A stretch of DNA of 20,448 nt from JADJLQ01 sp034439915 (GTDB taxonomy: Bacteria; Bacteroidota; Bacteroidia; Chitinophagales; Saprospiraceae), in contig JAWXBI010000281.1 of NCBI GenBank assembly GCA_034439915.1, positions 1 through 20,448 on the forward strand, written 5' to 3'. A program made the translations under genes and the position numbers. Positions within the stretch are counted from its first letter, which is position 1. Each line of letters starts with the position of its first letter. The notes beneath the pieces are model-generated. The model did not search any database, had not been told where the DNA came from, and saw only the letters and a list, made by a program, of their open reading frames with translations. Shown here in pieces: positions 20,318 through 20,448 of this stretch.

Positions 20318-20448
20318 AGGTTAAGAGGTTAAGAGGTTAACGGGTTAATGGTTAAGGGTTAAGGGGACTTACAATTCAACAATTCAACAATTCAACAAAG
20401 GGGTTAACGGGTTAAGGGTTAAGGGGACTTACAATTCAACAATTCAAC
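20318..20448. repeat. Tandem repeat tract: GGGTTAA-type and AATTCAAC units
   Basis: A run of GGTTAAGA and GGGTTAA-type units (20318-20364) is followed by GGGGACTTAC and three AATTCAAC units (20373-20396). The whole block restarts at 20402 (GGTTAACGGGTTAA...), 67 bp after its first copy at 20335, lacking one 7-bp TGGTTAA unit, and runs off the window. It lies directly upstream of the aminopeptidase gene, so it would be in its 5' region. The tract could vary in copy number. Confidence 0.85.

Noticed and set aside
20318..20448. CRISPR array or true telomere
   Set aside because: Units are 7-8 bp with no unique spacers, and they lie next to a gene with a higher-order 67-bp period, so simple tandem repeats fit better.

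Overview
The window looks like chromosomal DNA of a Bacteroidota bacterium, probably near the Saprospiria/Chitinophagia. This is inferred, not searched. The grounds are Bacteroidota-type promoters (TAnnTTTG at -7, in one case with TTTG 20 nt upstream), start codons without strong Shine-Dalgarno sequences, and protein families common in that phylum (DUF4256, DUF1801, the ArsR/SRPBCC/DoxX operon, a secreted GHL6-type hydrolase, a multi-PAS histidine kinase). No rRNA, tRNA, CRISPR array, transposase or integrase was found.

Layout. 1-850: end of an unknown ORF overlapped by a 144-bp nested imperfect inverted repeat, then DNA with no convincing gene. 852-2323 (minus strand): a CrtO-like acyltransferase-family protein that may lack its N-terminus, a decayed ArsR gene that keeps the geometry of its promoter and operators, and a membrane-protein pseudogene with three frameshifts. 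2612-4950 (minus): DUF202 protein, GNAT acetyltransferase with an AraC-like N-terminal leader, P-loop kinase-like protein, small four-helix membrane protein. 5040-7184 (minus): large secreted glycoside-hydrolase-like protein. 7691-10921 (minus): 1076-residue hybrid sensor with five PAS domains, HisKA and HATPase. 11059-11241 (minus): small membrane protein. 11441-11718: gene debris, perhaps UspA-like. 11792-13402 (plus): CPA1-type Na+/H+ antiporter. 13669-14323 (minus): lipoprotein pseudogene. 14337-14741 (minus): DUF1801 protein. 14957-15337 (plus): C-terminal part of a PadR-type regulator without its DNA-binding domain. 15351-15914 (minus): DUF4256 protein. 16199-17428 (minus): ArsR-SRPBCC-DoxX operon with an exceptionally clear promoter overlapped by two operator boxes. 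17618-17833: likely DUF998 remnant. 17892-18395 (minus): stand-alone SRPBCC protein with a large inverted repeat upstream. 19064-20305 (minus): M24B aminopeptidase P-like enzyme, preceded by tandem GGGTTAA/AATTCAAC repeats that run off the window.

The main theme is gene decay. Intact housekeeping or stress genes are interspersed with at least four recognisable broken or truncated genes (arsR copy, membrane protein, lipoprotein, PadR C-terminus) and weaker remnants, while the long genes (2.1, 3.2, 1.6 and 1.2 kb) have clean reading frames. The most informative comparison is between the intact arsR promoter at 17432-17478 and its decayed counterpart at 1567-1613: box spacing, -7 position and -33 position coincide to the base. 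I found no convincing new multi-gene system. The best leads are the nested 144-bp palindrome, the paired ArsR promoters and the AraC-GNAT chimera.
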